DNA from: JAPLJU01 sp964547985
Lineage (GTDB): Bacteria > Desulfobacterota > Syntrophia > Syntrophales > UBA2192
NCBI GenBank assembly: GCA_964547985.1
Contig: CAZJPV010000001.1
Span: 76,758-140,757 of the forward strand
Direction: 5' to 3'
DNA: 64,000 nt
In this document: positions 1-8,677 of the stretch, one piece after another
Numbering within the stretch: the first letter of the stretch is position 1
How the letters are laid out: each line of letters begins with the position of its first letter
Program-made: the position numbers and the translations under genes
The notes under the pieces: model-generated
What the model saw: only the letters and a program-made list of their open reading frames with translations
Database searches by the model: none
What the model was told of the DNA's origin: nothing

Positions 1-89
1 GGGACGTGATTCCCTACATCGCTCTGGTCGCGATTCTGCTGGTCCGGCCCTATGGACTCTTCGGTCTCGTGGAAATCGAGCGGGTTTGA
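1..89 (+). CDS. livH: LivH-type permease, C-terminal fragment
   Basis: This is the 3' end of a gene cut by the window edge. From base 3 it reads 28 codons ending in TGA at 87-89. The hydrophobic stretch followed by a 'RPYGLFG' type ending matches the C-terminus of LivH-family permeases of branched-chain amino-acid ABC transporters. It lies directly upstream of livM. The call rests on this short tail and the neighbours. Confidence 0.7.
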   Translation, partial: DVIPYIALVAILLVRPYGLFGLVEIERV

Positions 90-103
90 GGGGAGGCTGG
101 AAA

Positions 104-1177
104 ATGCTTCGAAGATTCAGGTTCCATCCCTGCGGTAACTACAGGGACCATTACGAAAAGGAGCTTACGATTTTCGAGACGGACTTCGGCCGCCTCTGGA
201 TGACCATCGGCCTCTGTGTGCTTTTCGGCCTCGTGCCCTTTCTGCTGGGTTCCTATCCGCTTTACATTATCAATATGATCGGTATAGCCGCCATCGCGGC
301 TTTGGGACTCAACATCCTCGTGGGATACACAGGGCTCATCTCCCTGGGACACGGGGCCTTCTTCGGCGTGGGCGCTTATGCCGCAGCCATTCTCGCGACG
401 GAATGGAACTTTCCGATCCTTCTCGCACTTCCCGCCGCGGGCCTTATAACGGCGCTGGTGGGCATGATCTTCGGCCTGCCCTCCGTGCGGTTGAAAGGGC
501 TTTATCTCACTATTGCCACCCTGGCCGGCCAGTTCATTATTGAATATATCCTCCTCCACTGGGAGGGTCTCACCAAGGGCACCATGGGCATCATCCTCCC
601 CGAGGCAGGGATCTTCGGCTTAACCGTAACCGGTGACAGGGGTTATTTCTTCCTGATTTATCTCTGCCTCGTCCTGATGACGTGGCTTGCCGTAAATCTC
701 GTGCGTACGAAGTTCGGAAGGGCTTTCATCGCCATCCGGGACAACGACCGTGCCGCAGAGGGGATGGGCATCCCCGTCTTCCGTTACAAGCTTCTTTCCT
801 TCGGGATCAGCTCGTTCTACGCGGGGCTCGCAGGCGCCCTTTTTGCCTATTACATGATCAGCATTACCACGGAACCATTCAATCTCATGCTTTCCGTCGA
901 ATACATCGCCATGATTATTATCGGGGGCCTCGGCAGCATCACGGGGACCATTTTCGGGGCCATCTTCATCACCGGGCTGAACGAAGCCCTGCGGTGGTAC
1001 ACAGACTGGCTCATCAACGTGGGGGGTATTACCGGTGTGGAGCTCACGGTTGCTCCCCTGAGGGAGTTTGCCTTCGGTCTGGCCATAGTACTTTTCATTC
1101 TTTTCGAGCCCAAGGGCTTGGCGGAGCTCTGGCGAATCATCCGCTCCAGTTTCAGACTCTGGCCCTTTTCCTATTGA
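104..1177 (+). CDS. livM: Branched-chain amino-acid ABC transporter permease LivM
   Basis: This is an inner-membrane permease of 357 residues with about eight to ten hydrophobic segments, forming with LivH the channel of a branched-chain amino-acid (or related carboxylate) importer. The 'GLNILVGYTGLISLGHGAFFGVGAY' region, near residue 75, is the LivM/LivH signature. It also has the conserved 'AIRDND' loop that contacts the ATPase, near residue 213. I place the start at ATG 104 because a GGGGAGG ribosome site lies 8-15 bases before it; a TTG at 86 is possible. LivG and a binding protein are not in the window and are presumably upstream. In such organisms the real substrate may be an aromatic or organic acid; that is inference. 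Confidence 0.93.
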   Translation: MLRRFRFHPCGNYRDHYEKELTIFETDFGRLWMTIGLCVLFGLVPFLLGSYPLYIINMIGIAAIAALGLNILVGYTGLISLGHGAFFGVGAYAAAILATEWNFPILLALPAAGLITALVGMIFGLPSVRLKGLYLTIATLAGQFIIEYILLHWEGLTKGTMGIILPEAGIFGLTVTGDRGYFFLIYLCLVLMTWLAVNLVRTKFGRAFIAIRDNDRAAEGMGIPVFRYKLLSFGISSFYAGLAGALFAYYMISITTEPFNLMLSVEYIAMIIIGGLGSITGTIFGAIFITGLNEALRWYTDWLINVGGITGVELTVAPLREFAFGLAIVLFILFEPKGLAELWRIIRSSFRLWPFSY

Positions 1178-1186
1178 GGTGCCTTC

Positions 1187-1990
1187 GTGAACGACAAGAT
1201 CCTATTACAGATCAACAACATCGGCGTCGTATATTCTGACGTGATTCAAGTCCTGAAAGGCGTTTCGCTATCCGTGCCGGAAAACCGGATCATCTCGCTT
1301 TTGGGGAGCAACGGCGCCGGAAAGTCCACCACCCTCAAGGCCATTTCGGGCCTCCTCAAGACTGAAAACGGCAAGGTCACGGAGGGCTCCATTCTTTACG
1401 ACGGGACCGAGATTCACAACCTTCCGCCCGAGACAATCACCCGCCAGGGGATCATCCAGGTCCTGGAGGGTCGACAGCCTTTTAAATACCTCACCATCGA
1501 AGAGAATCTCCGTGTGGGGACGGCCACTCGCTTCGGGAAACCTTACAAGGAAGACCTGGATCTGGTGTATGCCTATTTCCCGGTCCTGGTGAAACGGAGA
1601 AAGACCCTTGCGGGTTACTGCAGCGGCGGGGAGCTTCAGATGCTCGTCATCGGCCGAGCTCTCATGGCCCACCCAAAGCTTCTGCTCCTCGATGAACCTT
1701 CGCTGGGGCTCGCACCGATGGTGGTTCAGGAAATCTTCAGGATCATCCGGCGCATTAACGAAGAGCAGGGGACGACCATTGTCCTTGTCGAGCAAAACGC
1801 CAACATGGCCCTTCAGATCGCCCATCGCGGCTATGTGATGGAAAACGGCAAGATCGTCATGGAGGGCGATGCTGCCGAGTTGCGAGAAAACCCGGATGTC
1901 AAGGAATTCTATCTCGGCATGGGCGCGACGGGGATAGCGAAATCTTACCAGGATGTGAAGGCCTATAAGCGAAGAAAGAGGTGGCTCTAA
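1187..1990 (+). CDS. livF: Branched-chain amino-acid ABC transporter ATPase LivF
   Basis: This is a cytoplasmic ATPase of 267 residues that energises the LivHM permease. It carries Walker A GSNGAGKST near residue 42, a signature loop CSGGELQ near residue 146, Walker B LLLLDEP, and the switch histidine position is replaced by Gln in 'LVEQN', as is usual for LivF. GTG 1187 follows livM by 9 bases with a GAGGTG ribosome site. A charged C-terminal extension of about 20 residues follows the normal LivF end. The gene sits at the end of the transporter unit, before a 137-base repeat-rich spacer and an acyl-CoA-ligase-like gene. Confidence 0.93.
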   Translation: MNDKILLQINNIGVVYSDVIQVLKGVSLSVPENRIISLLGSNGAGKSTTLKAISGLLKTENGKVTEGSILYDGTEIHNLPPETITRQGIIQVLEGRQPFKYLTIEENLRVGTATRFGKPYKEDLDLVYAYFPVLVKRRKTLAGYCSGGELQMLVIGRALMAHPKLLLLDEPSLGLAPMVVQEIFRIIRRINEEQGTTIVLVEQNANMALQIAHRGYVMENGKIVMEGDAAELRENPDVKEFYLGMGATGIAKSYQDVKAYKRRKRWL

Positions 1991-1992
1991 AA

Positions 1993-2102
1993 GGTCTATT
2001 TGGTCTGTTTAGTCTCTTCAGTCTGTCTGGTCACTAGGTCCGGACAGGATAGTCATCTTACGACAAAATAGACCAGAAAGACGAAAAAGACCAGATAGAC
2101 CC
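1993..2102. repeat. Long imperfect inverted repeat built from GGTCT(A/G)TTT units
   Basis: The left arm, about 1993-2032, is a run of loosely periodic 'GGTCTATTTGGTCTG' units. The right arm, about 2068-2102, is its reverse complement with a few mismatches: the outermost 22 bases of each arm pair with three or four mismatches. The arms are separated by about 35 bases. It fills the spacer between livF and the ligase-like gene, so the transcript could fold into a long hairpin. There is no clear U-tract, so I do not call a terminator. Function unknown. Confidence 0.7.
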
Positions 2103-2127
2103 ATCAGGCGTGAACAGGGAGGTGGAA

Positions 2128-3387
2128 ATGAAAATAGGGGGGACCCGGCGAGTCTTTTACGACGAGAAAGAGACGAGGTCGATCGCGAGGAGGAAACGTG
2201 ACCAGAATACAAAACTGGCCCGGATGATCCGGAGGGCCTATGAAAAATCGAAGGGCTACCGTAAGATGCTCGATGATCACGGGATTGACCCATCAAAGAT
2301 CCGGTCGGTAAAGGATCTGGAGAGGCTACCGGTCATTTCCCGACCAAAACTCATCGAGATGGAAATGGGAGATCCCCCTTACGGAGGATTCGAAAACCCG
2401 ACAGCGGCCGTCGATCGGGTTTTTATCTCGCCCGGTCCCGTCTACGAGCCCCACCTCCCGGAAGACGACCCCCTGTGGGCACGGGCTTACTGGGCCGCGG
2501 GCTTCAGGCCGGGTGACATCGTCCTCAACGCCTTTTCTTACCACCTCGTCGCTGCGGGTCTCACCTTCCACGGCGGACTTCGCCGGGTCGGCGCCACCGT
2601 CATTCCCTCCGGAACGACAAGCAGTGACATTCAGGTTCAGCTCCTGCGCGATCTCAGGATCACAGGCTTTACGGGGACACCCAGTTTTCTTGCGGCCCTC
2701 ATCAAACGCGCCGAGGAACTCGGTTTTGATTTCCGGAAAGACTTCACGCTCCGGCGTTCGAGCTTCGCAGCCGAGCCGTTGGAAGCCTCGCTCCGCAGAC
2801 GTTTCGAACAGGACTACAGCATCGACACCTATCAAATGTATGGCGCCACAGAGGTGGGCGATGTGGCTTACGAGTGTCCGGAAAAAAAGGGGTGGCACAT
2901 TTGTGAAGAGGTCATCGTCGAGATCGTCGATCCGGAGACGGGAAAAGCCGTTTCGAACAATGAGCTGGGAGAGGTTGTTGTCACGAGACCGAACGACATA
3001 TTCTATCTCTTCCGTTTTGCCACCGGTGACCTCTCATCCATCATCGAAGAACCCTGTCCCTGCGGAAGGACCTCCCATCGGCTGAACGGCATCACCGGCA
3101 GGGTAGGGGACGCCGTCAAGGTCCGGGGGATGTTCGTCACGCCAAGCCAGCTCAAGAAAATCGGGGAGCTACTGCCGGGGATTAAATTCCAGTTAGGGGT
3201 TGATCGTAGGGCGCACAGGGACATCCTGAAGGTTCATCTGGAAAGAACGGGAGACGAGGCGGCACTGCGGTCACGGTTCGAAAAGGCCTTCCGGAATCTT
3301 TGCACTGTGAGCATTGATGAATGTGAATGGGTCGAAACCGGGACGCTGGATGGCGATCTCATAAAGGATCGCCGTCACTGGAAATAG
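2128..3387 (+). CDS. Phenylacetate-CoA-ligase-family protein with altered P-loop
   Basis: This 419-residue protein has the ANL adenylating-enzyme layout of the PaaK family. There is an N-terminal helical lead; 'YGATEVGD' (A5 motif) at 238-245; the 'FATGDLS' Asp motif; the PaaK-type 'PCPCGR' cysteines; and the hinge 'GRVGDAVKVRG'. The usual Ser/Thr/Gly-rich phosphate loop (SSGTTGKP) is replaced near residue 101 by 'SPGPVYEPH', so ATP handling must differ or be lost. I chose ATG 2128 because GGGAGGT lies just upstream. It follows a Liv transporter, suggesting activation or sensing of an imported acid. PaaK-like CoA ligase is the family; the substrate is unknown. Confidence 0.75.
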   Translation: MKIGGTRRVFYDEKETRSIARRKRDQNTKLARMIRRAYEKSKGYRKMLDDHGIDPSKIRSVKDLERLPVISRPKLIEMEMGDPPYGGFENPTAAVDRVFISPGPVYEPHLPEDDPLWARAYWAAGFRPGDIVLNAFSYHLVAAGLTFHGGLRRVGATVIPSGTTSSDIQVQLLRDLRITGFTGTPSFLAALIKRAEELGFDFRKDFTLRRSSFAAEPLEASLRRRFEQDYSIDTYQMYGATEVGDVAYECPEKKGWHICEEVIVEIVDPETGKAVSNNELGEVVVTRPNDIFYLFRFATGDLSSIIEEPCPCGRTSHRLNGITGRVGDAVKVRGMFVTPSQLKKIGELLPGIKFQLGVDRRAHRDILKVHLERTGDEAALRSRFEKAFRNLCTVSIDECEWVETGTLDGDLIKDRRHWK

Positions 3388-3429
3388 CCTGATGGGACCA
3401 ATGCCAAATAAGCTATTTATTACGATAAC

Positions 3430-3894
3430 TTATTTTATAATATCAAGAATTTCCTTTATGTCAGGAACCTGCTTGATTGGATAAACCTTCACGAAGAGGA
3501 TTTTTCCCTTTTCATCCATGGCGATATTGCAGCGTTCCGAAAACCCGTTCTGCTCGCGGAAGACACCAAAGGATTTTGCCACTTCCCCGTGGGGCCAGAA
3601 ATCGGCAAGGAGTCTTGTTTTTTTGATGCCGAGGCTTTCCGCCCAGGCCTTCTTGCAGGGGACACTGTCGATGCTCATCCCCACCGCCATGGCGTTTGAT
3701 TTTTCAAATCGGTCAATGTTCTTCTCGAGTTCCTGCATCTGTGTCGCGCAGATCGACGTCCAGGCCAGGGGGTGGAAGGATAAAAGAATCTTCTTCCCCG
3801 CGAATTCGGAAAGGCGAAAAGACTGACCCATCTGATCACTCAGGATAAAATCCTTTGCTTTCTCTCCAATCGCTACTACCTTTTGTTCCGCCAT
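3430..3894 (-). CDS. Peroxiredoxin (AhpC/TSA family)
   Basis: This 154-residue thioredoxin-fold peroxidase reduces hydroperoxides through a peroxidatic cysteine. The active-site loop 'FHPLAWTSIC' near residue 47 has the P-x3-T/S-x2-C pattern, and an 'A..G.S.DS' strand follows. A resolving Cys is possible in 'PCKKAW' or 'ERCNIA'. Two ATGs are adjacent; I chose the second (3894) because AGGAGGG is correctly spaced from it. The gene lies 59 bases downstream of a ferritin-like gene on the same strand, so the two are probably co-expressed for oxygen and peroxide defence in an anaerobe. Confidence 0.9.
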   Translation of the reverse strand: MAEQKVVAIGEKAKDFILSDQMGQSFRLSEFAGKKILLSFHPLAWTSICATQMQELEKNIDRFEKSNAMAVGMSIDSVPCKKAWAESLGIKKTRLLADFWPHGEVAKSFGVFREQNGFSERCNIAMDEKGKILFVKVYPIKQVPDIKEILDIIK

Positions 3895-3953
3895 CATCTC
3901 CCTCCTTTCTTTACACGGGCAGGTTCCAGCGGGAAACCCTCTCACCCCGACGT

Positions 3954-4478
3954 TTACCCGCCGTCCACCATCAGGCGCTCCCTCCTCCGGTACCAGGAAT
4001 CCGGACTTACATAAAACTCCTCCGTGTCCTTGAGAGAAAGATAATGTTCCCGCTCGATCTTTGACAGGAGGTCAAAAAAGGACTTTTCACTCGTTTCCGT
4101 GGACGCATCGCGAAGCTTCGCGTAGTACTTCTCTCCCTTGGCTTCAAAATCCAGTGCAACGCGGATGGCCTTGAGATCATCATCCTCACCCGGCGGAGCC
4201 TTATCCACTTTTTTGACGACGTCTTTCAACACATCCCTGACCACGGTCCCTTTGACCGTCAGAGGAAGAGATGCCGGCCACTTGCCCTGTTTCTGCCAGG
4301 CCTTGTGCAATGCCTTCAGCCGTTCGTAGTGTTCGAGTTCATCGTCGGCAATTTGTTTGAACATGGCCTTGCCGAGGGGATTCTTCGTTCGCTTGGCATT
4401 TTTCATGTAGAATTCCCGTTCGGTCATTTCATTTTTCAGGGCAATTTCAATGGCACTTAACCGTTCTTCCTTCTTCAT
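3954..4478 (-). CDS. Ferritin-like/rubrerythrin-type diiron domain protein
   Basis: This 174-residue protein is a predicted four-helix bundle with carboxylate and His ligands in repeated E-x2-H patterns. 'EREFY' is near residue 20, 'DELEHY' near 46, 'FEAKGEKYY' lies in the second half and 'EREHYLSL' near 145. It lacks the rubredoxin-like Cys4 domain of classic rubrerythrin. Such proteins are usually linked to peroxide reduction or iron handling in anaerobes; the exact activity is not known here. It precedes the peroxiredoxin on the same strand and has its own promoter upstream. Confidence 0.8.
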   Translation of the reverse strand: MKKEERLSAIEIALKNEMTEREFYMKNAKRTKNPLGKAMFKQIADDELEHYERLKALHKAWQKQGKWPASLPLTVKGTVVRDVLKDVVKKVDKAPPGEDDDLKAIRVALDFEAKGEKYYAKLRDASTETSEKSFFDLLSKIEREHYLSLKDTEEFYVSPDSWYRRRERLMVDGG

Positions 4479-4542
4479 CTGTCTTCTCCTTCCCGACGTT
4501 GTTGTATGAGAGTTTTTCTTCTCATGAAGGACTTATTTTTTT

Positions 4543-4570
4543 ATTATACCAGAACCGCAGGCCGTTCAAA
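4543..4570 (-). promoter_or_regulatory. Extended -10 sigma-70 promoter of the ferritin-like gene
   Basis: On the minus strand a perfect TATAAT (4543-4548) is preceded by TGG, giving an extended -10 (TGnTATAAT). A weak -35 TTTGAA or TTGAAC lies 15-16 bases upstream (4564-4570). The predicted start is about 55-60 bases before the ferritin-like ATG. The 5' leader holds a small hairpin, ATGAGA/TCTCAT, at 4506-4525. Confidence 0.6.
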
Positions 4571-4758
4571 AAGCGATTTGTGCGTTACCGCTGACGGGAT
4601 TATTCCGCCGGGATTTGGAGGTGAAATGGACCTCTCAAAACCGAACTTCCTTATTCCTTCCGGTTTCTTATAGACCGTCTTATGGTCATGGAGGCGCGTC
4701 GCGACTTTTAAAGCCGGCCTGAAATCCCCCTTGTCAAATGACCCCCTGTCGTGTATGA

Positions 4759-5811
4759 ATGCCCGTAAAAATGGCAAAACTGCGAGTTCCAAACACCCTC
4801 GCCATGACCAGGAAAATGATTTACGCAACCGCTTTCGTCATCCTTGGTGTGCTGGTTGTTCTACTCTACCCCATCCTGAAGATCAAGATGAGTTCCTCCG
4901 TCCATCCGCCACGCGAGGATGCCTTCACCGACGTCGAAGTCAAAAGGCTCTACGAACATGTGCAAAACTTGAGTGTCCGGATCGGGTCCAGAAACTTTTA
5001 CGAGTATGACAGGCTGGCCCAGGCAGAAGATTACATCAAAGAGGTCCTGGAAAATATGGGGTTCGCATACAGCCTGCAGAGTTATGAATACAAGGGGAAA
5101 ATCTTCAAAAATATCATTGTGACGCTTTCAGGCCAAGGCCATGACGATGGCTCGGTCATTATCGGCGCGCACTACGACACGGTGTTCGGTACGCCCGGTG
5201 CCGACGACAACGCAAGCGCCGTGGCCGTTCTTCTCGAGATCTGTCGCCTCCTGCAGGATCACAAACCAATGAGGACGCTCCGGTTCGTTTTCTTCACGCT
5301 GGAGGAGCCGCCACTCTTTCGATCGAGGCATCAGGGAAGCTACATCTACGCCAGGCATTTGAAGGAAAAGAAAGAGGCGGTCCACGCCATGCTGTGCCTC
5401 GAGATGCTCGGGTATTTCAACAACAAGGATGGCGGTCAGGCCTATCCCGTGCCGGGCATGAACCTCCTATACCCCTCAACACCCGACTTCGTCAGCATCG
5501 TGGGGAATCTGCAATCGAGGGCGCTGGTTGAAAAAGTCAGGGATTCGATTAAAAGAGGATCGACGATTCACGTGGAGGGGATCGCAACACTCCCCTATGT
5601 GCCCGGTGTGGATTTCTCGGACCACCGGTCCTTCTGGAAGATGGGCTATCCAGCCGTCATGATTACCGATACGGCCTTTTACCGGAACCCGAACTACCAC
5701 ACGGAAAATGACACCATCGACACCCTCAATTTCGTGAAGATGGCCAGCTTGCTCAAGGGGCTGGTTCAGGTATCCGTGGATCTTGCGGGTACCGAGCCTG
5801 CCGAGCCGTAA
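4759..5811 (+). CDS. Membrane-anchored M28-family metallopeptidase
   Basis: This 350-residue zinc aminopeptidase-type protein has one N-terminal transmembrane anchor (about 21-42), so the catalytic domain is extracytoplasmic. The di-zinc ligands can be read: His138-x-Asp140 in 'GAHYD', the bridging Asp near 149-150 in 'GADDN', the Glu-Glu pair at 182-183, Glu215 in 'CLEMLG', and the late His in 'YHTEND' near 318. All catalytic positions appear intact. No good ribosome site marks the start; in-frame ATGs at 4771, 4804 and 4816 are alternatives. The substrate, peptide or aminoacyl conjugate, is not known. It ends 2 bases before the convergent ferritin-like gene. Confidence 0.88.
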   Translation: MPVKMAKLRVPNTLAMTRKMIYATAFVILGVLVVLLYPILKIKMSSSVHPPREDAFTDVEVKRLYEHVQNLSVRIGSRNFYEYDRLAQAEDYIKEVLENMGFAYSLQSYEYKGKIFKNIIVTLSGQGHDDGSVIIGAHYDTVFGTPGADDNASAVAVLLEICRLLQDHKPMRTLRFVFFTLEEPPLFRSRHQGSYIYARHLKEKKEAVHAMLCLEMLGYFNNKDGGQAYPVPGMNLLYPSTPDFVSIVGNLQSRALVEKVRDSIKRGSTIHVEGIATLPYVPGVDFSDHRSFWKMGYPAVMITDTAFYRNPNYHTENDTIDTLNFVKMASLLKGLVQVSVDLAGTEPAEP

Positions 5812-5813
5812 GA

Positions 5814-6281
5814 TCAGCCGCCCGCCAGCTGGGGGAAGGCGGTATTGACATAGAGATACTCAACCTTTTCCTTGTGCTTGAGTTCTTCGTTCGCCATTCT
5901 GAGCAGCAGCTCTTTGACCTCGCCGGCGGGATGTAAGTTTGCGAGACCCTTGTAAAAGTCATGGGAGTGCTGTTCGCGGAAGGCGGCCACCAGGTAGATA
6001 TCCTTCGTTTTCATGTCTTTTTTCGGATCGGGGGCTTCCAGGTGCTGGACGACCTTATAGTCCAAGGGCTCGCTCATGGCCAATCCCCCTGTATAACACC
6101 CGCCCTGGCGGAAATTTTCGAGGAATTCCTTGTGTTTTTTCTCTTCCCGGGCGAGGAAGCGTAAGGTGTCTTTCGCCTCCTTGTCCTCGACGATACCGGC
6201 GAGATCCATGTAAAAAGCGAAGGCTTCTTCCTCTTGCTTGATCGCAACCTCTACAGCCTCGACAAGTTTTTCACATCCCAT
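5814..6281 (-). CDS. Ferritin-like/rubrerythrin-type diiron domain protein
   Basis: This second, unrelated-looking ferritin-like protein has 155 residues. Four-helix bundle ligands are visible as 'QEEEAFAFY' near residue 16, 'EEKKH' near 46, 'FREQHSHDFY' and 'EELKHKEK' near 135. There is no rubredoxin domain. I chose ATG 6281 over upstream Mets because GGGGAGG lies 7 bases before it. It probably binds a diiron site for peroxide reduction or iron storage; the partner is not known. It sits tail-to-tail with the M28 peptidase. Confidence 0.8.
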   Translation of the reverse strand: MGCEKLVEAVEVAIKQEEEAFAFYMDLAGIVEDKEAKDTLRFLAREEKKHKEFLENFRQGGCYTGGLAMSEPLDYKVVQHLEAPDPKKDMKTKDIYLVAAFREQHSHDFYKGLANLHPAGEVKELLLRMANEELKHKEKVEYLYVNTAFPQLAGG

Positions 6282-6407
6282 ACCATCGCCTCCCCAACGG
6301 GTCATTTTCGCATAAATTAATCCGCTTCCCTTCAAAGGTCAACCTAAAAAAGGTAAAAAAAAGAAGTCTGGACGGACAAGGAAGGCCATCATCGGGGGGA
6401 GGGGACA

Positions 6408-8135
6408 TCAGGTGATCGCGGTTGTCGCCATGTCCTTCATCTTGAGTTGGATGGACGAGGCCCCGTTCCAATAATTGATCTGGGGTGTGAAAGCAATGTC
6501 CATCGAAGCGCCGCTCAGCGCCTCGATGATGTGACCCTTGTTGAACCAGATGGAATTGCAGGACACACCATTTCCGAACACCCTCATCCGGAGGTGCTTG
6601 TTGCCCACGATGGAGGGGGAGGAGATTTGCACATTCCGGACACAGATGACCGGTTCGGGATTCATGTGTCCGAAGGGGGCCAATCCCTCCAGCTGGGAAA
6701 GAAAACTATGATTGACCTCACTTAAAGAACAGAGGGCGTCGATCACGGTCTGCGGTGTAAGACCGACAACGGGCACCTCTTTCCTGGTGATCTCATTGAG
6801 AAGAGCCGTAAATGGTTCGATATTCTCTTCGCGAATCGATATTCCGGCTGCGTAACGGTGACCTCCAAAGGACAGAAGCAGGGATTCACACTGTTTCAGC
6901 CCCCGGTACAGGTTGAACTCGGCGATGCTTCTTCCTGATCCCTTGCCGATGCCGTTCCTGAGGCTGATGAGGATCGTCGGCCTGTAAAAACGATCCACGA
7001 CACGGGAGGCCACGATGCCAATCACGCCCGGATGCCAGTCGGGGGAGGACAGGACCAGGGCACCCCTGTCTTGAAGGTCTCGGACCGAGTCGATCCGATC
7101 GAAAATATCGTCGAAGATGATCTTTTCCAGCCTTTGACGTTCGCGGTTATGCGATTCAAGCCGGGCAGCGATTTCAGAGGCCTCGGCGGCGTCCTGGCTC
7201 AGAAGTAGCCTCACGGCGTCTTCGGGCGACCCGATACGGCCGGCAGCATTGATACGGGGGATGAGCGAGAAAGAAGCCACACCGGCATCGATCACACTGC
7301 TCCCAAGTCCGGCCAACTCCCTCAAGGCTTTGATGCCCACCCTCTGATTCTCATTGATCAGGTCAAGCCCGATTTTGGTCAATATTCTGTTTTCATCGAT
7401 GAGGGGCACAATGTCACCGATGGTTCCCAGCGCCACGAGGTCAAGATATTCCCTGAGGTTGGGATAGGGCCGGTGGCTCCAGAACCCTCCCTGACGGAGA
7501 CTTCCCCTGAGGGCGATCAAGAAGTTGAAGACGATGCCCACGCCGGCGAGCTGCTTGAAAGGAAAGGGACAATCGTTCCGGTTGGGGTTCACCACCGCCA
7601 CAGCATCAGGCATCTCGTCGGGTACCTCATGATGATCGAGGATCACGCAATCGATGCCGAGCGATCGGGCATAGGTCACCTCGTCATAATCCGAGGTGCC
7701 GCAATCCACCGTAATGATCAGCGTGACACCCTCTCGATGCAGTTTATCGATGGCTTCCCGGTTGAGGCCATATCCCTCATCGACCCGATCGGGGATGTAG
7801 TGAAGGGTTTTATCGTGAATCTGACTCAGGAACCTGAAAAGGATCGCCACGGAGGTGATCCCGTCGATATCATAGTCGCCGAAAACGGCCACTTTTTCTT
7901 CTCCGAGGATCGATCGGATAACCCGATCAACGCCTGTTTTCATGTCCTTCATCAGGAAGGGATTGTGAAGGTCTTTGAGGGAAGGGTGGAGATAACGCCG
8001 GGCCTCATCCGAGTTTCGGATGTCACGGTTGATCAGGATCTGTGCGATAACGGGATGAATTCCGAGCTCCTCGACAAGACGGTCTCTGATTTCCTCCCTG
8101 GGCTCGTGTATCCGCCAGCGGGTTGTGGGTATCAT
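6408..8135 (-). CDS. recJ: Single-stranded-DNA-specific 5'-3' exonuclease RecJ
   Basis: This 575-residue DHH-family nuclease acts in recombination and mismatch or base-excision repair. The metal motifs are in order: 'GDYDIDG' near residue 86, 'TVDCGT', 'LDHHEVP' near 170, and the DHHA1 motif 'GSGRS...' followed by 'FGGHRYAAG' near 430. The length is normal for RecJ (about 570-580) and the protein ends in the OB-like C-terminal domain. No partner gene is obviously linked to it. Confidence 0.95.
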   Translation of the reverse strand: MIPTTRWRIHEPREEIRDRLVEELGIHPVIAQILINRDIRNSDEARRYLHPSLKDLHNPFLMKDMKTGVDRVIRSILGEEKVAVFGDYDIDGITSVAILFRFLSQIHDKTLHYIPDRVDEGYGLNREAIDKLHREGVTLIITVDCGTSDYDEVTYARSLGIDCVILDHHEVPDEMPDAVAVVNPNRNDCPFPFKQLAGVGIVFNFLIALRGSLRQGGFWSHRPYPNLREYLDLVALGTIGDIVPLIDENRILTKIGLDLINENQRVGIKALRELAGLGSSVIDAGVASFSLIPRINAAGRIGSPEDAVRLLLSQDAAEASEIAARLESHNRERQRLEKIIFDDIFDRIDSVRDLQDRGALVLSSPDWHPGVIGIVASRVVDRFYRPTILISLRNGIGKGSGRSIAEFNLYRGLKQCESLLLSFGGHRYAAGISIREENIEPFTALLNEITRKEVPVVGLTPQTVIDALCSLSEVNHSFLSQLEGLAPFGHMNPEPVICVRNVQISSPSIVGNKHLRMRVFGNGVSCNSIWFNKGHIIEALSGASMDIAFTPQINYWNGASSIQLKMKDMATTAIT

Positions 8136-8310
8136 GGAAGACTTCCGGATCTTCAGTTCGTTCGCGTGCGAAAGAATGCATCTTGCAGGTCATTGCGAAA
8201 CCGAGCGTCATTCTATCAGCCAAGAACATCCTGTCAAGAGGATTTCCTTTCTCCTTGATCTTTCCCCCCCTCGATGTTAGTCAGAAACCGGTCCTGGAAG
8301 GATGCGTGTC

Positions 8311-8628
8311 ATGCATAGAGTTGTGATGAAATACCTATGTGTGAAACCGGAAGAAATCGCCTACTTCCAGTTTCTGCTCGAAGGCTACGAAGGCATCGGC
8401 ACCCTCACGACCCTGGAACCGGAAATAGGCATGGTCCGGTTCTCAATCCCCGACGGGTGTCTGGCCGATGCGGAGGAAGTCCTGCGCCTGGTCGGGCAGG
8501 AAATAGCCGTGAAAGAAGTACCACTCGATTTCGTCATCGCGCAGGGCAAGAGGCGCAGGGATGATCAATCTGAGACGGGATGGTTCACGAAATATTTCAG
8601 GGGGCACGGCGGCACTCCGAGAAAATGA
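8311..8628 (+). CDS. DUF4911-type small protein
   Basis: This is a protein of about 105 residues with a compact alpha/beta layout: 'EEIAYFQFLLEGYEGIGTLTTL...G.VRFSIP' followed by a basic tail. The N-terminal two-thirds resembles the DUF4911 family, found mostly in Deltaproteobacteria and thought to have an ACT-like or ferredoxin-like fold; the function is unknown. The start may be 8302, 8311 or 8326; 8311 has the best-spaced GGAAGG. It lies 49 bases before the zinc-PLC-like gene on the same strand. Confidence 0.6.
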   Translation: MHRVVMKYLCVKPEEIAYFQFLLEGYEGIGTLTTLEPEIGMVRFSIPDGCLADAEEVLRLVGQEIAVKEVPLDFVIAQGKRRRDDQSETGWFTKYFRGHGGTPRK

Positions 8629-8677
8629 CGATCCGGCCGAACGGATCAATCGATGTCGGATTCGGTGAAAAGCGTTT

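Noticed and set aside
8160..8245. A REP-like fragment 'GTCATTGCGAAACCGAGCGTCATTC' near 8190, and a small ATCC/GGAT inverted repeat near 8228-8243
   Set aside because: Only one imperfect copy is present and the stem is short; not enough to call a repeat element.
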